From FEN-1219 sp963744305 (GTDB taxonomy: Bacteria > Pseudomonadota > Gammaproteobacteria > Steroidobacterales > Rariloculaceae), in contig CAVUTF010000037.1 of the NCBI GenBank assembly GCA_963744305.1, positions 9,443 to 73,442 of the forward strand: DNA of 64,000 nt, given 5' to 3'. Positions 8,751 to 17,520 of the stretch are shown here, piece after piece. Under the pieces are notes generated by a model. That model was not told the DNA's origin, ran no database searches, and worked only from the letters and a program-made list of their open reading frames with translations. Position 1 is the stretch's first letter. Each line of letters opens with the position of its first letter. Both the position numbers and the translations under genes were made by a program.

Positions 8751-9257
8751 ATGCTCGCTTTCGCCGAGTGGCTGCAAGCCACTCCTCTCAGCGTGACGAT
8801 CCAGTCGATCGACTGGATCATCCCGTTGCTCCAGTCGATCCACATTCTGATGATCGGCATCGTATTCGTCTCGATCCTGATGATCGCGTTGCGCGTTCTC
8901 GGCCGCGTGCAAGCGGACGAGGCGTTCGCGGACGTTTGGAGCCGATTCGCACCGTGGATGTGGAGCGGCCTCGTCGTCATGGCGCTGACCGGCGTGGTAC
9001 TCGTGATCGGCGAGCCCGTCCGCGAGTTCACGGCGCTGTCGTTCTGGCTGAAGATGGCGCTCATCGCGATCAGCGTCACCGTCACCGTTGCCTTCGGCGG
9101 CGTGCTCCGGCCAGCGTCGGCGCCGGCGCTCGAGTTCTCCGTCGCGACGAAGTCCGCCGCCGTCGGAACCGTCGTGCTGTGGCTTGCGATCATCTTCCTC
9201 GGCCGGGCCATCGCCTACGACGCCGCCGTGTGGGGATCGCTGTCGCTGGGCGCTTGA
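8751..9257 (+). CDS. DUF6644-like four-helix membrane protein
   Basis: 168 residues with four strongly hydrophobic segments: about 22-48 (IIPLLQSIHILMIGIVFVSILMIALRVLG region), 67-87, 98-121 and 135-158. The arrangement, with a short WL-type amphipathic start, SIHILMIG in helix 1 and a conserved tryptophan in WMWSGLVVMALTG, resembles DUF6644, a family of small membrane proteins found in pairs. The single histidine in helix 1 and aromatic residues could hold a cofactor, but this is inference. It starts 13 bases after the DUF6152 gene and is followed, 21 bases on, by a second protein of the same family, so the two probably form a heteromeric membrane complex. Confidence 0.65.
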   Translation: MLAFAEWLQATPLSVTIQSIDWIIPLLQSIHILMIGIVFVSILMIALRVLGRVQADEAFADVWSRFAPWMWSGLVVMALTGVVLVIGEPVREFTALSFWLKMALIAISVTVTVAFGGVLRPASAPALEFSVATKSAAVGTVVLWLAIIFLGRAIAYDAAVWGSLSLGA

Positions 9258-9278
9258 GCGCACTGCGCAAGGACGAAC

Positions 9279-9825
9279 GTGGATTTCGCGAGCATCGTCG
9301 AAAGCATCGGAGCTTCGGGGTTGGGCGAATGGATGCGCACCTCGCTCAAGGCGCTGCCGATCGTCGAGGCGATTCACGTGATGTCGGCGGCCGTGGTCTT
9401 CGGAACGATACTCATCGTCGACTTGAGGTTGCTCGGTTTGCCGAACGCACGCAGAGCATTCACGCGTGTCGAGGACGAGCTCCTGCGTTGGACTTGGGCG
9501 GCGTTCGCAACCTCGGTCGTGACCGGAGTGCTCTTGTTCGCCGCCAATGCGAGCACTTACTACGTGAACACCGCGTTTCGATTCAAGATGCTCGCGCTGC
9601 TACTCGCCGGCGTGAACGCGGCGTTCTTTCAGCTCGGCACGTTTCGCACGGTCGCAGCTTGGGACAAGGGCGTGGCGGCGCCGCTTGCGGGGCGACTCGC
9701 CGGCAGCGGCCTCGATCTTGATCTGGGTCGGCGTGATCTTTCTCGGCCGCTGGGTCGGTTTCACAAAGGGCTACAACTTCGAGATTCCTGAGGACGTGGA
9801 GCTCGACTTCGAGTTTCTCCAGTAG
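9279..9825 (+). CDS. DUF6644-like four-helix membrane protein, second copy (one frameshift)
   Basis: GTG start at 9279 with an AAGGA about five bases upstream. Helix 1 contains LPIVEAIHVMSAAVVFGTIL, aligned with the first helix of the neighbour at 8751 (both with I-H at the same place), followed by LRLLGLPNARRAF, a typical DUF6644 loop, and helices at about 66-85 and 97-115. Near 9700 the frame is lost; the alternative frame gives SILIWVGVIFLGRWVGF, the expected fourth helix, then a charged tail EIPEDVELDFEFLQ ending at TAG 9823-9825. About 181 residues once the break is corrected. Probably works with the protein encoded just upstream; substrate or cofactor unknown. Confidence 0.68.
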
Positions 9826-9839
9826 GAGCAAAGTGCCGC

Positions 9840-11267
9840 TCAGATAGCGGACAGCGGCCGCGCTACAGTCTCGAGCGGCTTGCGCTCCGCATCCACGCCG
9901 ATCAGCGCCGCGACGATTGCCGCGCCGCACATCAGGACCGCTGCGACCGCGTAGCCCGCGAACAGAGCCTCGCGGCTGCCGGTCTCAATGAGCGTGCCGT
10001 ACAACGCGGGCCCGACGAACCCGCCGACGCCGGTGCCGATCGCATAGAAGATCGAGATGGCGACTGCGCGCATCTCGAGCGGAAAGATTTCGCTCACGGT
10101 GAGGTAGGCGGAGCTCGCGGCCGCCGACGCGAAAAAGAAGATCGCCGACCAGCAGAGCGCCTGCGTGCGCGCGTCGAGCCAGCCTTGCGTGAATGCATAG
10201 CCGGTCGCGAGCAAGCCCAAGCCCGATATCCCATAGGTGGCCGCGATCATCACGCGTCGCCCAGCCGAGTCGAACAACCGCCCGAGCAACAGCGGTCCCA
10301 AGAAATTGCCGATAGCGAACGGAAAGATGTAGTAGCCGACGGCGGACGCGGCGACGCCGTAGTAGCTCGTCAGCACGAGCGCATAAGTGAAGAAAATCGC
10401 GTTGTAGAGGAACGCTTGCGCCGCCATCAGCACGAAGCCGAGCAGCGCACGGCGCCGGTAGCGCGTGAGCAGCAACCGCAGGATCTCGGACCATGACAGG
10501 TGCGCGCGCACGCGGATCGCAAGCGCGTCCTCGCACGGAGCGCACGGACCGTGCTCGCGAGCGACGTCCGCCTCGATCTTCGCCACCACGGCTTCGGCCT
10601 CGGCGATCCGGCCGCGCGCCATGAGCCAGCGCGGGCTCTCGGGCAAGTAGCGGCGCACGAGCAGGATCGCGATCGTGAGCACCGCACCGAGTGCAAACGC
10701 GAGCCGCCAGCCGAGATCGGCGCCGAAGCGGCCGGGCTCGAGCAGCACGATGCTCAACGCCGCGCCCGCGGCTGCACCGATCCAAAAGCTGCCGTTGATC
10801 GCGAGGTCCACGAGGCCGCGTACGCGAGCGGGAATCAGCTCGTCGATCGCCGAGTTGATCGCGGCATACTCACCGCCGATTCCAAAGCCGGTGAGAAACC
10901 TGCAGAGCGCGAACGACGTGAAGTCGAACGTGAGCGAAGTCAGCAGCGTCGCGACTAGGTAGACGGAGAGCGTGACGAGAAACAGCGGCTTGCGCCCGAG
11001 CCGATCGGCGAGCCGGCCGAAGAACAACGCGCCGCAGACGGCGCCGCCGACGTAGGCGGAGCCCGCCCAGCCGATCTCGGCCGCGGTTAGTCCGAGCGTG
11101 CCCGTGTCCTGCAGCGCCGGGCCGAGCGAGCCGACGACCGTGACTTCGAGCCCGTCCAAGATCCAAGTGATGCCGAGCGCGGCAACCACTCGCCAGTGCC
11201 AACGCGACCATGGCAGCGCATCGAGTCGCGCGGGGAGCGTGCTCGTGAGCGTGGCGGAATCCGTCAT
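9840..11267 (-). CDS. MFS transporter, sugar/acid-type
   Basis: 475 residues from ATG 11267 (an upstream reading to 11303 adds 12 residues without support). Twelve hydrophobic segments are predicted. The family signature between helices 2 and 3 is present as GRLADRLGRKPLF, and the equivalent in the second half as GRLFDSAGRRVM. DGLEVTVVGSLGPAL in helix 1 and GFGIGGEYAAINS in helix 4 resemble the metabolite:H+ symporter and sugar-porter branches; YLPESPRWLMARGR matches the PESPRWL motif of sugar-porter-like carriers. It would move a small organic solute, possibly an aromatic acid or sugar, with protons. It converges on the DUF6644 pair (15 bases apart) and diverges from the aldo/keto reductase gene. 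Confidence 0.87.
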   Translation of the reverse strand: MTDSATLTSTLPARLDALPWSRWHWRVVAALGITWILDGLEVTVVGSLGPALQDTGTLGLTAAEIGWAGSAYVGGAVCGALFFGRLADRLGRKPLFLVTLSVYLVATLLTSLTFDFTSFALCRFLTGFGIGGEYAAINSAIDELIPARVRGLVDLAINGSFWIGAAAGAALSIVLLEPGRFGADLGWRLAFALGAVLTIAILLVRRYLPESPRWLMARGRIAEAEAVVAKIEADVAREHGPCAPCEDALAIRVRAHLSWSEILRLLLTRYRRRALLGFVLMAAQAFLYNAIFFTYALVLTSYYGVAASAVGYYIFPFAIGNFLGPLLLGRLFDSAGRRVMIAATYGISGLGLLATGYAFTQGWLDARTQALCWSAIFFFASAAASSAYLTVSEIFPLEMRAVAISIFYAIGTGVGGFVGPALYGTLIETGSREALFAGYAVAAVLMCGAAIVAALIGVDAERKPLETVARPLSAI

Positions 11268-11398
11268 CGGTCGATCGTACCGGCGCGCCGCCCGGCCGTT
11301 CAACGATGCGCTTGACGAACCTTGAGCCCGGAGCGCTGGAACAAGGGCACGGCGAATCGTATAAAGCTAGTTTTCGGGACGTCTGAGGAGAAAAAGAG

Positions 11399-12328
11399 AT
11401 GCCGATCACGAGAAGGGAAGCTCTGGAGGCCGGCATCGGCGTCGGTGTCGCGGCGTCGGTGGGCGCCGATGGCGTCTTCGCGCAAAGCGGCGAGCTCAAT
11501 CAAAAGCGGATTCCGTCGAGCGGCGAGATGATTCCGCCGATCGGCATCGGCACGAATCGGTACGGCGTCGGAACGTCCGAAGCGGAACGCGCACCGCTGC
11601 GCGCGACGATGGCCCGCTTCGTCGAGCTCGGCGGCAAGGTGATGGACACGGCGTCGATTTACGGCACGTCGGAGGTCGTGATCGGGGATCTTGCGGCGGA
11701 GCTCGGAATCCGCGACGACCTGTTCATCGCGACCAAGACCGATATCCGCGGGCAAGTCCGCGGCGAGACCGGTCTGCAGAACGCGCTGACGCGTCTCAAG
11801 ACCGACATGATCGACGTGATGCTCGTGCACAACCTCGTCAACGCCGCCACCGAGCTTCCCGTGATGCGCGAATGGCAGCAAGACGGGCGCTTCCGCTACA
11901 TCGGCGCGTCGATCTCCACGCTCGACCAATTCGATCAAATGGAACGGTTCATGCGCGACAACGACGTCCAGGTCGTGCAGTTCAACTACTCGCTCGGCGA
12001 CCGCGCGGCCGCGGAGCGCTTGCTGCCGACTGCAGCCGATCGCGGCATCGCCGTGATGATCAATGTGCCGTTCAACGCCGGCGGGCGCGCGTCGCTATTC
12101 GATGCGGTGGAGGGTCGCGAGTTGCCCGACTGGGCCGCGGAATTCGACTGCGCGAGCTGGAGCCAGTTCTTTTTGAAATACATCATCTCGCACCCGGCCG
12201 TGACGTGCGCGATCCCCGGTACGCGCCAAGTCGAGCACGTCAACGACAATTTCGGCGCTGCGTTCGGTCGGCTGCCGGACGCCGCTCTGCGCCGGCGGCA
12301 GGAGCAATTTCTCGACGAAATCTCCTGA
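11399..12328 (+). CDS. Tat-exported aldo/keto reductase, catalytic residues intact
   Basis: 309 residues; ATG 11399 follows GAGGAGAAAAAGAG. The N-terminus has a twin-arginine leader (TRREALEAGIGVGVAASVG) with a cleavage-like site near VFAQS. The (beta/alpha)8 barrel begins at IPPIGIGTNRYG. The catalytic tetrad is complete: Asp83, Tyr88 (DTASIYG), Lys113 (ATKTD) and His144 (LVHN). The NADPH-binding end is less conserved but includes CAIPGTRQVEHV. Because it carries a Tat leader it would be exported folded, with cofactor bound. Substrate unknown. A paralogue at 47367-48284 keeps the same numbering but has lost three of these four residues. Confidence 0.82.
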   Translation: MPITRREALEAGIGVGVAASVGADGVFAQSGELNQKRIPSSGEMIPPIGIGTNRYGVGTSEAERAPLRATMARFVELGGKVMDTASIYGTSEVVIGDLAAELGIRDDLFIATKTDIRGQVRGETGLQNALTRLKTDMIDVMLVHNLVNAATELPVMREWQQDGRFRYIGASISTLDQFDQMERFMRDNDVQVVQFNYSLGDRAAAERLLPTAADRGIAVMINVPFNAGGRASLFDAVEGRELPDWAAEFDCASWSQFFLKYIISHPAVTCAIPGTRQVEHVNDNFGAAFGRLPDAALRRRQEQFLDEIS

Positions 12329-12332
12329 GTCG

Positions 12333-12354
12333 AAGGCGTTTCTTGTAACGCCTT
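12333..12354 (+). terminator. Hairpin after aldo/keto reductase gene
   Basis: Perfect 8-bp stem (AAGGCGTT and AACGCCTT) with a 6-base loop, five bases after the stop. There is no U-run after it, so a Rho-independent terminator is only partly supported; it may protect the 3' end instead. Confidence 0.45.
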
Positions 12355-12410
12355 ACGGCGAAGCGTAGCGTGGCGGTGTCCGCAATTCTCTGCGCTCGGC
12401 GAGGTGCTTT

Positions 12411-13232
12411 ATGACGCTATCTGGCGGCTGCGTGCGAGGGGCGTTACTTGCGATCGCGATCTCGATCGCCGCGGGTACGACTTCGGCGCAACAGCCGCCA
12501 CCGCGAGCCGCATCGCCGCCGAGTCTGCCGCCGTTGTTCTTGAGAGAGGAGTGGCGGCAACGCGCTCGGCCGGCGGACGCCGGACCCGATTTCGTGCCAG
12601 AGGGGGGCGTCACGAGCGCGGCGGTCACGAATTCCGCGCTCGAGCTCAAGCTCTACGATCCGAACGCGCAGAGCATTCCCGCGTATCTCGAGAAGCCGCC
12701 GCCGCGCTCGGTCGCGCGCGACTGGAGCGGCCCCGCTTGCGTGCAGCTCGCAGGCTACAACCAGAATCCGCCGCCGCAGCGTGTAGCGGCCGGGCAACCC
12801 ACCGATCCGCCGAATCTCTGGACCGGAGTGTGTCAGACGCCGGTCGCGGTCACGCTGCGCGACCGTAGCAACTACGCCGACCTCACCGGGCTCGCGCGAA
12901 TCCGCTGGGTCACGCGCGTGTCGGGCTTCCATGTGGTGCGGCCGGTGGTGAAGCTCGCGGACGGAAACTGGTTCGTCGGGGACTACGGCGAGGGCGCGCC
13001 GTCGGCCAACTCCACGCTCTTCCTCGAGTCCGAATTCGCGGTAGCGTCCGTGCGCTGGCTGCCGCTCGACATCTCGCGCGTCGTCACTGTGGGGCAGACC
13101 TGGGTCGAGCCCGATCTCAGCAGAGTCGACGAAGTGGGCTTCGCCGATCTTGTGCCCGGCAGCGGACACGGTTGGGGCGGATTCGTGAACGTCGGACGCA
13201 TCGAGGTCTACGGCAAACCCGTGAAGCGCTGA
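12411..13232 (+). CDS. Secreted protein of unknown function
   Basis: 273 residues from ATG 12411. A signal peptide covers residues 1-26 (hydrophobic GALLAIAISIAAG, then TTSAQQ). The mature part starts with a proline-rich stretch (PPPRAASPPSLPPLFL) and an acidic/aromatic region. The C-terminal half, with ARIRWVTRVSGFHVVRPVVKLADGNWFVGDY and a final RIEVYGKPVKR, looks like a jelly-roll or carbohydrate-binding-like beta sandwich. Most of these proteins are annotated as hypothetical; I do not recognise a catalytic motif. It lies just upstream of the TonB-receptor promoter and is separated from it by a terminator-like hairpin, so it is likely a single-gene unit. Confidence 0.6.
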   Translation: MTLSGGCVRGALLAIAISIAAGTTSAQQPPPRAASPPSLPPLFLREEWRQRARPADAGPDFVPEGGVTSAAVTNSALELKLYDPNAQSIPAYLEKPPPRSVARDWSGPACVQLAGYNQNPPPQRVAAGQPTDPPNLWTGVCQTPVAVTLRDRSNYADLTGLARIRWVTRVSGFHVVRPVVKLADGNWFVGDYGEGAPSANSTLFLESEFAVASVRWLPLDISRVVTVGQTWVEPDLSRVDEVGFADLVPGSGHGWGGFVNVGRIEVYGKPVKR

Positions 13233-13250
13233 CAAGCAGAGCGCTCTTTT
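13225..13250 (+). terminator. Terminator-like hairpin overlapping the stop codon
   Basis: AGCGCT at 13225-13230 pairs with AGCGCT at 13240-13245 across a 9-base loop, followed by CTTTT. The left arm overlaps the TGA stop of the upstream gene. Confidence 0.5.
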
Positions 13251-13312
13251 ACCGAACCGAACGGGTCGGACTCGTCCGTGATAAATTGACGCTTGCGCGC
13301 AACGCCGCGCGA

Positions 13313-13340
13313 TTGCTTTTCCTTTTTGGAAGACTATAAG
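13313..13340 (+). promoter_or_regulatory. Sigma70-like promoter for the TonB-receptor block
   Basis: A -35-like TTGCTT (13313-13318) and a -10-like TATAAG (13335-13340) are separated by 16 bp, in an AT-richer stretch of the 180-bp non-coding region. The palindrome at 13352-13369 starts 12 bases downstream of the -10, just past the expected transcription start. Confidence 0.5.
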
Positions 13341-13351
13341 CCTATATGTAT

Positions 13352-13369
13352 GCCACTTAACTAAGTGGC
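13352..13369. promoter_or_regulatory. Palindromic operator candidate upstream of TonB receptor
   Basis: A perfect inverted repeat with 8-bp arms GCCACTTA and TAAGTGGC and a 2-bp spacer, AC. Its size and symmetry fit a dimeric helix-turn-helix repressor (TetR, GntR or MarR type). Located just downstream of the likely -10 element, binding would block transcription of the receptor gene. No regulator gene is adjacent. Confidence 0.55.
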
Positions 13370-13411
13370 GCGAACAATCACAACCGTAGCCTAGATTTCG
13401 AAGGGGGAGTC

Positions 13412-16400
13412 ATGGTTAACCGGCGGTCCGTCACTGGCGCGAGCAAAGTCATTGAGTCGTCGTGCGCGACGTTCGTCGCCCGCACATCTTCAATGCGCCC
13501 GTTTACGTCGGCATTTGCGCGTGTTTAGGGCGCCGGCGCCGCATACGGGCAAGAGCCGCCCGCGCAAGCGGCCCCGCTCGAGGAAGTGTTGGTCACTGGC
13601 TCGCGCATCGTCCGGCGGGATCTCGACGCGCCGAGCCCGATCCTCACGGTCGACTCCGAAGCGTTCGATCAGACGAGCAATATCGCCATCGAATCGACGC
13701 TGAATCAGTATCCGCAATTCAACCCCGGTGCGACGCAGTTCAACGCGTCCAACGTCACGCCAAACTCCGCGGATACTCCGGGAGTCTCGACGCTGAACAT
13801 GCGTGGCCTCGGCGACGGCCGCGGTCTCGTGCTCGTCGACGGGCGGCGCGTGCAGCCCGTGAATGCTGCGCTCGCGATCGATACGAACATGATTCCGTCC
13901 GCGATGATCGCGAGCGTCGAGGTCATCAGCGGCGGCGCCGCCGCGACGTACGGCTCCGACGCGCTCGCCGGTGTCGTTAACTTCAAGCTGCGCCGCGATT
14001 TCGAAGGCGTGCGGATGACCTACCAGCAAGGCTTCCAAGAGGCCGGCGACGGCGAGGAAGCACGCGCCGACATTCTGATCGGCGGCAACTTCGGCGACGA
14101 CCGCGGCAACGCGGTGTTCAACGCGGCATGGGCGAGCCGCGAAGCGGCGTACTACGCGGATCGTGATTTCTACATGCGCGGCTATCTGGACCCCGGCACG
14201 GAGAGCAACTATCCGCGTATCAGCTTCCCGGCCTTCGCCGCCAACGTCGGCACGAACCGGCCGTCGCGCGCGGCGGTCGACGCGGCGTTCCCGCAGCTGC
14301 CGGCGGGGTCGATTCCGACGAATTCGCAGTTCTACGTCAATCCCGATGGACAAGGTGTGTTCTTGCAGAACAATGCCGTCGTCAACGGCTACACCGGCTC
14401 GACCGAGTTCCCGTACAAGCTGCGCACGCAGCTCGGCGATACGCTGCAGGAGATCGACACTCGCAGACTGTTGTCTTCGCCGCTCACGCGTTACTCGGCA
14501 TTCGGCAGGGCCACCTACGACATCGCGGAGAACATCTCCGTGTTCGCGCAGGGCAGTTTCGTCACGTCGAATATTTGGGCGACGGGACCTCCGACGCCGG
14601 TCACGACGCCGGCCGTGCCGCGCAATCCGGCCATCGAGCCACCGGCGCTGCGGGCGCTGCTGGATTCGCGTGGGCTGCCGAACGACCCGTATCGGTTGAC
14701 CGAGGTAGCGAAGTACTTCCCGAACCGGACGTCGGACAACGACACCTCGCTGTTCGATTTCTCCGCGGGCGTCGAAGGAACGCTGCCGAACAGCGACTGG
14801 ACGTGGGAGGCGTACACGCAGTACGGCGACACGTCGGTGTTGACGCATTTCGTCGGCTTCCTGTGGGACGAGCGCCGCGTCGCGTTCATGCAGGCGCCGA
14901 ATTTCGGCAAGGGCTTCTCGATGCCGGCCACGGCCGGCAGCCAGGTTATCTTGACCTGCACGAGCGGTTTCCCGGTGTACGAGCCGTACGTCGTCGGCGC
15001 CGACGGGCAAATCGTCTACGAGAGCGGCTTCGAGCTCACGCAGGACTGCGTCGACGCGGTGTCCGCGAACCAGACCCAGAAGAACAAGGTCCAGCAGCGG
15101 ATCTTCGAGACGAACTTCCAAGGCAAGCTCGCGGACATGAAGGCCGGCGAGCTGCGCGGAGCGTTCGGCGCGACGACGCGGTGGAACGAGAGCTCGTTCA
15201 AGCCGGATCCCCTCTATACGTCGGCGGTGGCCGCGGGCGGCGAGACCGACGTGAAGGAGATCTACGGTGAGATCCTGCTTCCGGTCGTTCCGAAGTTCGA
15301 GCTCGAGCTCGGCGTGCGCCGTTCAGACTTCGAGACGGCGGGACGCACCGAGTCCGCGGACACGTGGAAGGCGCTGTTCAACTGGGCTGCAACGGATACC
15401 CTGCGGTTCCGCGGCGGCTGGCAACGCGCCTACCGCTCGCCGAACGTGTCGGAGCTTTTCAGCGGCCCGTCGAGCAATCCGCTGATCTGGGCGGAAGGCG
15501 ACCCGTGCCGCAGCGACACTTTGAACCTTTGGGGCAACGTGGCCAGCAACCCGAATCGCGCGCAGGTGCAGGCGCTCTGCAGCGCCCTGATACGCGCGGC
15601 GGGCGTCCCCCCGGGCGGAAGCGAGTTCGATCAAGATCCGAACAACTATCCGCCGGTCTCGACGACCGGCAGCACGGTGTTCTCGGTGCAGCGCCGAGGC
15701 AATCCGAATCTCGAGCCCGAGCTTGCGAACACGCAGACCCTGGGCGTGGTATGGCAATCGGCGCGCAAGGGCCTGACGGTGTCCTCGGACTATTACGCCA
15801 TCGAGCTCGAAGGAGCGATCGACGAGCTGAGCTTCCAGACCGTCTACCAACAATGCTTCAACTACAACGGCAGCAGCAACCCATCGTACGACGTCAATAA
15901 TCAATTCTGCGGCCTGATTCGCCGCAACGACTCGACGAGCAATACTCCGGGTGGAGCCGGTCAGGTCCAAGGACTGATGTACAACATCGGCACCCGCGAT
16001 ATCTCAGGGATCGACGTCGATGTGAGCTGGCGTGCGCCGATCACGGATCTGTTCGGCGTCGATCGGTTCCCGGGGGAGATCAGCGTGCGTTCTGCGCTGA
16101 ACTACATGCTGCAGTGGGAGTCGACGCCGGTTCCGGGCGCGCCAACGGTGGACTACAAAGGGTCGTTGGCGCAAGCCGGTCTCTATGACTACACGACATT
16201 CACGACGTTCGGATATCGCAACGACCGGCTGAGCATCAGCCTCAACTGGCGCTTTCTGCCTGACGTGAAGCACCAGTCGTACCCGGATAATCCGCAGACT
16301 CTCTCACAGCCGACCACCTCGTACAGCTTGTGGGGTTTGAGCGGCGGCTGGGATTTCGGCAACAACATCCGGATGCGCGCCGGCATCGACAACCTGCTCG

Positions 16401-16518
16401 ACGAGTGGCCGAGGGTCGTGGGTGCAACCCCGGACAACAATGCGCTGATCACGACGCAGACGGGCCGGTATGATCCGCTCGGCCGCAGGGGTTCGTCGCG
16501 CTGCAGGTGGACTTCTAG
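13412..16518 (+). CDS. TonB-dependent outer-membrane receptor (in-frame amber and late frameshift)
   Basis: About 1035 codons. ATG 13412 follows AAGGGGGAG. A leader-like segment from Met28 (SSMRPFTSAFARV) is interrupted by an in-frame TAG at 13526; the same frame then goes on with GAGAAYGQEPPAQ, EEVLVTGSRIVRRD (TonB-box region) and the plug domain (SPILTVDSEAF, STLNMRGLGDGRGLVLVDGR, VEVISGGAAATYGSDALAGV). The 22-strand barrel follows, with RGGWQRAYRSPNVSELF and RRGNPNLEPELANTQTLG, both standard in receptors of this type. Near 16488 a one-base loss changes the end; the correct reading is GFVALQVDF with TAG 16516-16518, a canonical aromatic C-terminus. The barrel resembles Caulobacter/Xanthomonas-type receptors for complex organic nutrients. 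The substrate is unknown. It heads the MBL, DUF1592, DUF1552, ankyrin block. Confidence 0.85.
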
Positions 16519-16530
16519 CGCGGGTCGTCC

Positions 16531-17464
16531 GTGACCAGTCGCAGACTGCTGTTGCGAGCGGCGCTTGGAACTGCCGCCGGCATGTCGATCGGCATGCCGG
16601 CGTTCGCGCCCTCGAGCGCGCGCGCGCAAAGCACCGGCGTCGGCGTACTGCGCTTGACCGACGATCTGCACGTGCTCACGCGCCGGCGGCACGAACGTGG
16701 TGGCGCTCACGGGCGGCGATGGCGCCGTGCTCGTGGACGGCGGCGCGCAGCGCGACTCGGAGGCGCTGTTGCAGGCGGTGGCGCGGCTACCGAAGGCCGG
16801 CCCGGTCCGGACGCTGTTCAACACTCATTGGCATCCGGAGCAGACGGGGTCGAACGAGAGCGTTGGGCGCGGCGCAGGCGACGATCATCGCGCACGAGAA
16901 CACGCGGCTTTGGCTCACGACCGATATCACCTGGCCTTACGACGGCCGCACCTTCTCGCCGTTGCCCGCGCCGGCTCAGCCGAACAAGACGTTCTACGAC
17001 AAGGGTGAGCTGGAAGCAGGCGGCCGGAGCGTGCAGTACGGCTACCTGCGGCATGCAGCTCATACCGACGGCGATCTGTATGTTTTCTTCCCGGACGCCA
17101 ACGTCTTGGCCGTGGGGGATGCCGTCACCGGCGAAGGCTGGCAAGAGATCGATTGGTGGACCGGGGGTTGGATCGGAGGCGTCGTCGGCGGCCTCGAATT
17201 GCTGCTCGCGCTCACGGACGATGAGACCCGAATCGTGCCGGCGCGGGGCGCCCGTGCTCCGCCGCGCCGACCTGCGAGATGCAGTTTGCGATGTACAGCA
17301 CGGTATACGAGCGGCTGTCCCGGCTGTTGAACAGCGGCCGCAGCCCTCAGGAGGCCGTGGAATCGAAGGCCACCGTGGAATTCGACGAGAAGATGGGGAA
17401 TTCGGACGCTTTCGTGAAACGGGCTTTCGAGAGCATGTGGGCCTATCTATCCCCCGATGCCTGA
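16531..17464 (+). pseudogene. Exported MBL-fold hydrolase, several frameshifts
   Basis: GTG start at 16531, 12 bases after the receptor stop. The leader MTSRRLLLRAALGTAAG is Tat/Sec-like. Three breaks (about 16685, 16865 and 17255) move through all frames: VLRLTDDLHVLT, then VALTGGDGAVLVDGGAQ and LFNTHWHPEQTGSNE, then ATIIAHENTRLWL to GYLRHAAHTDGDLYVFFPDANVLAVGD and WIGGVVGGLE, and finally MQFAMYSTVYERL to AYLSPDA. Together they form a full MBL fold of about 310 residues with the loop THWHPEQTG (a variant of HxHxDH, with Glu-Gln in place of Asp-His), AHTDGD and GD metal-site elements. A periplasmic metal-dependent hydrolase is likely. The number of breaks makes it the most damaged member of this block. 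Confidence 0.65.
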
Positions 17465-17520
17465 ACAATCGTGAAGGTCTCTTGCAACAGTCGGGAAATG
17501 GTCGATCATTGCATTACGGT

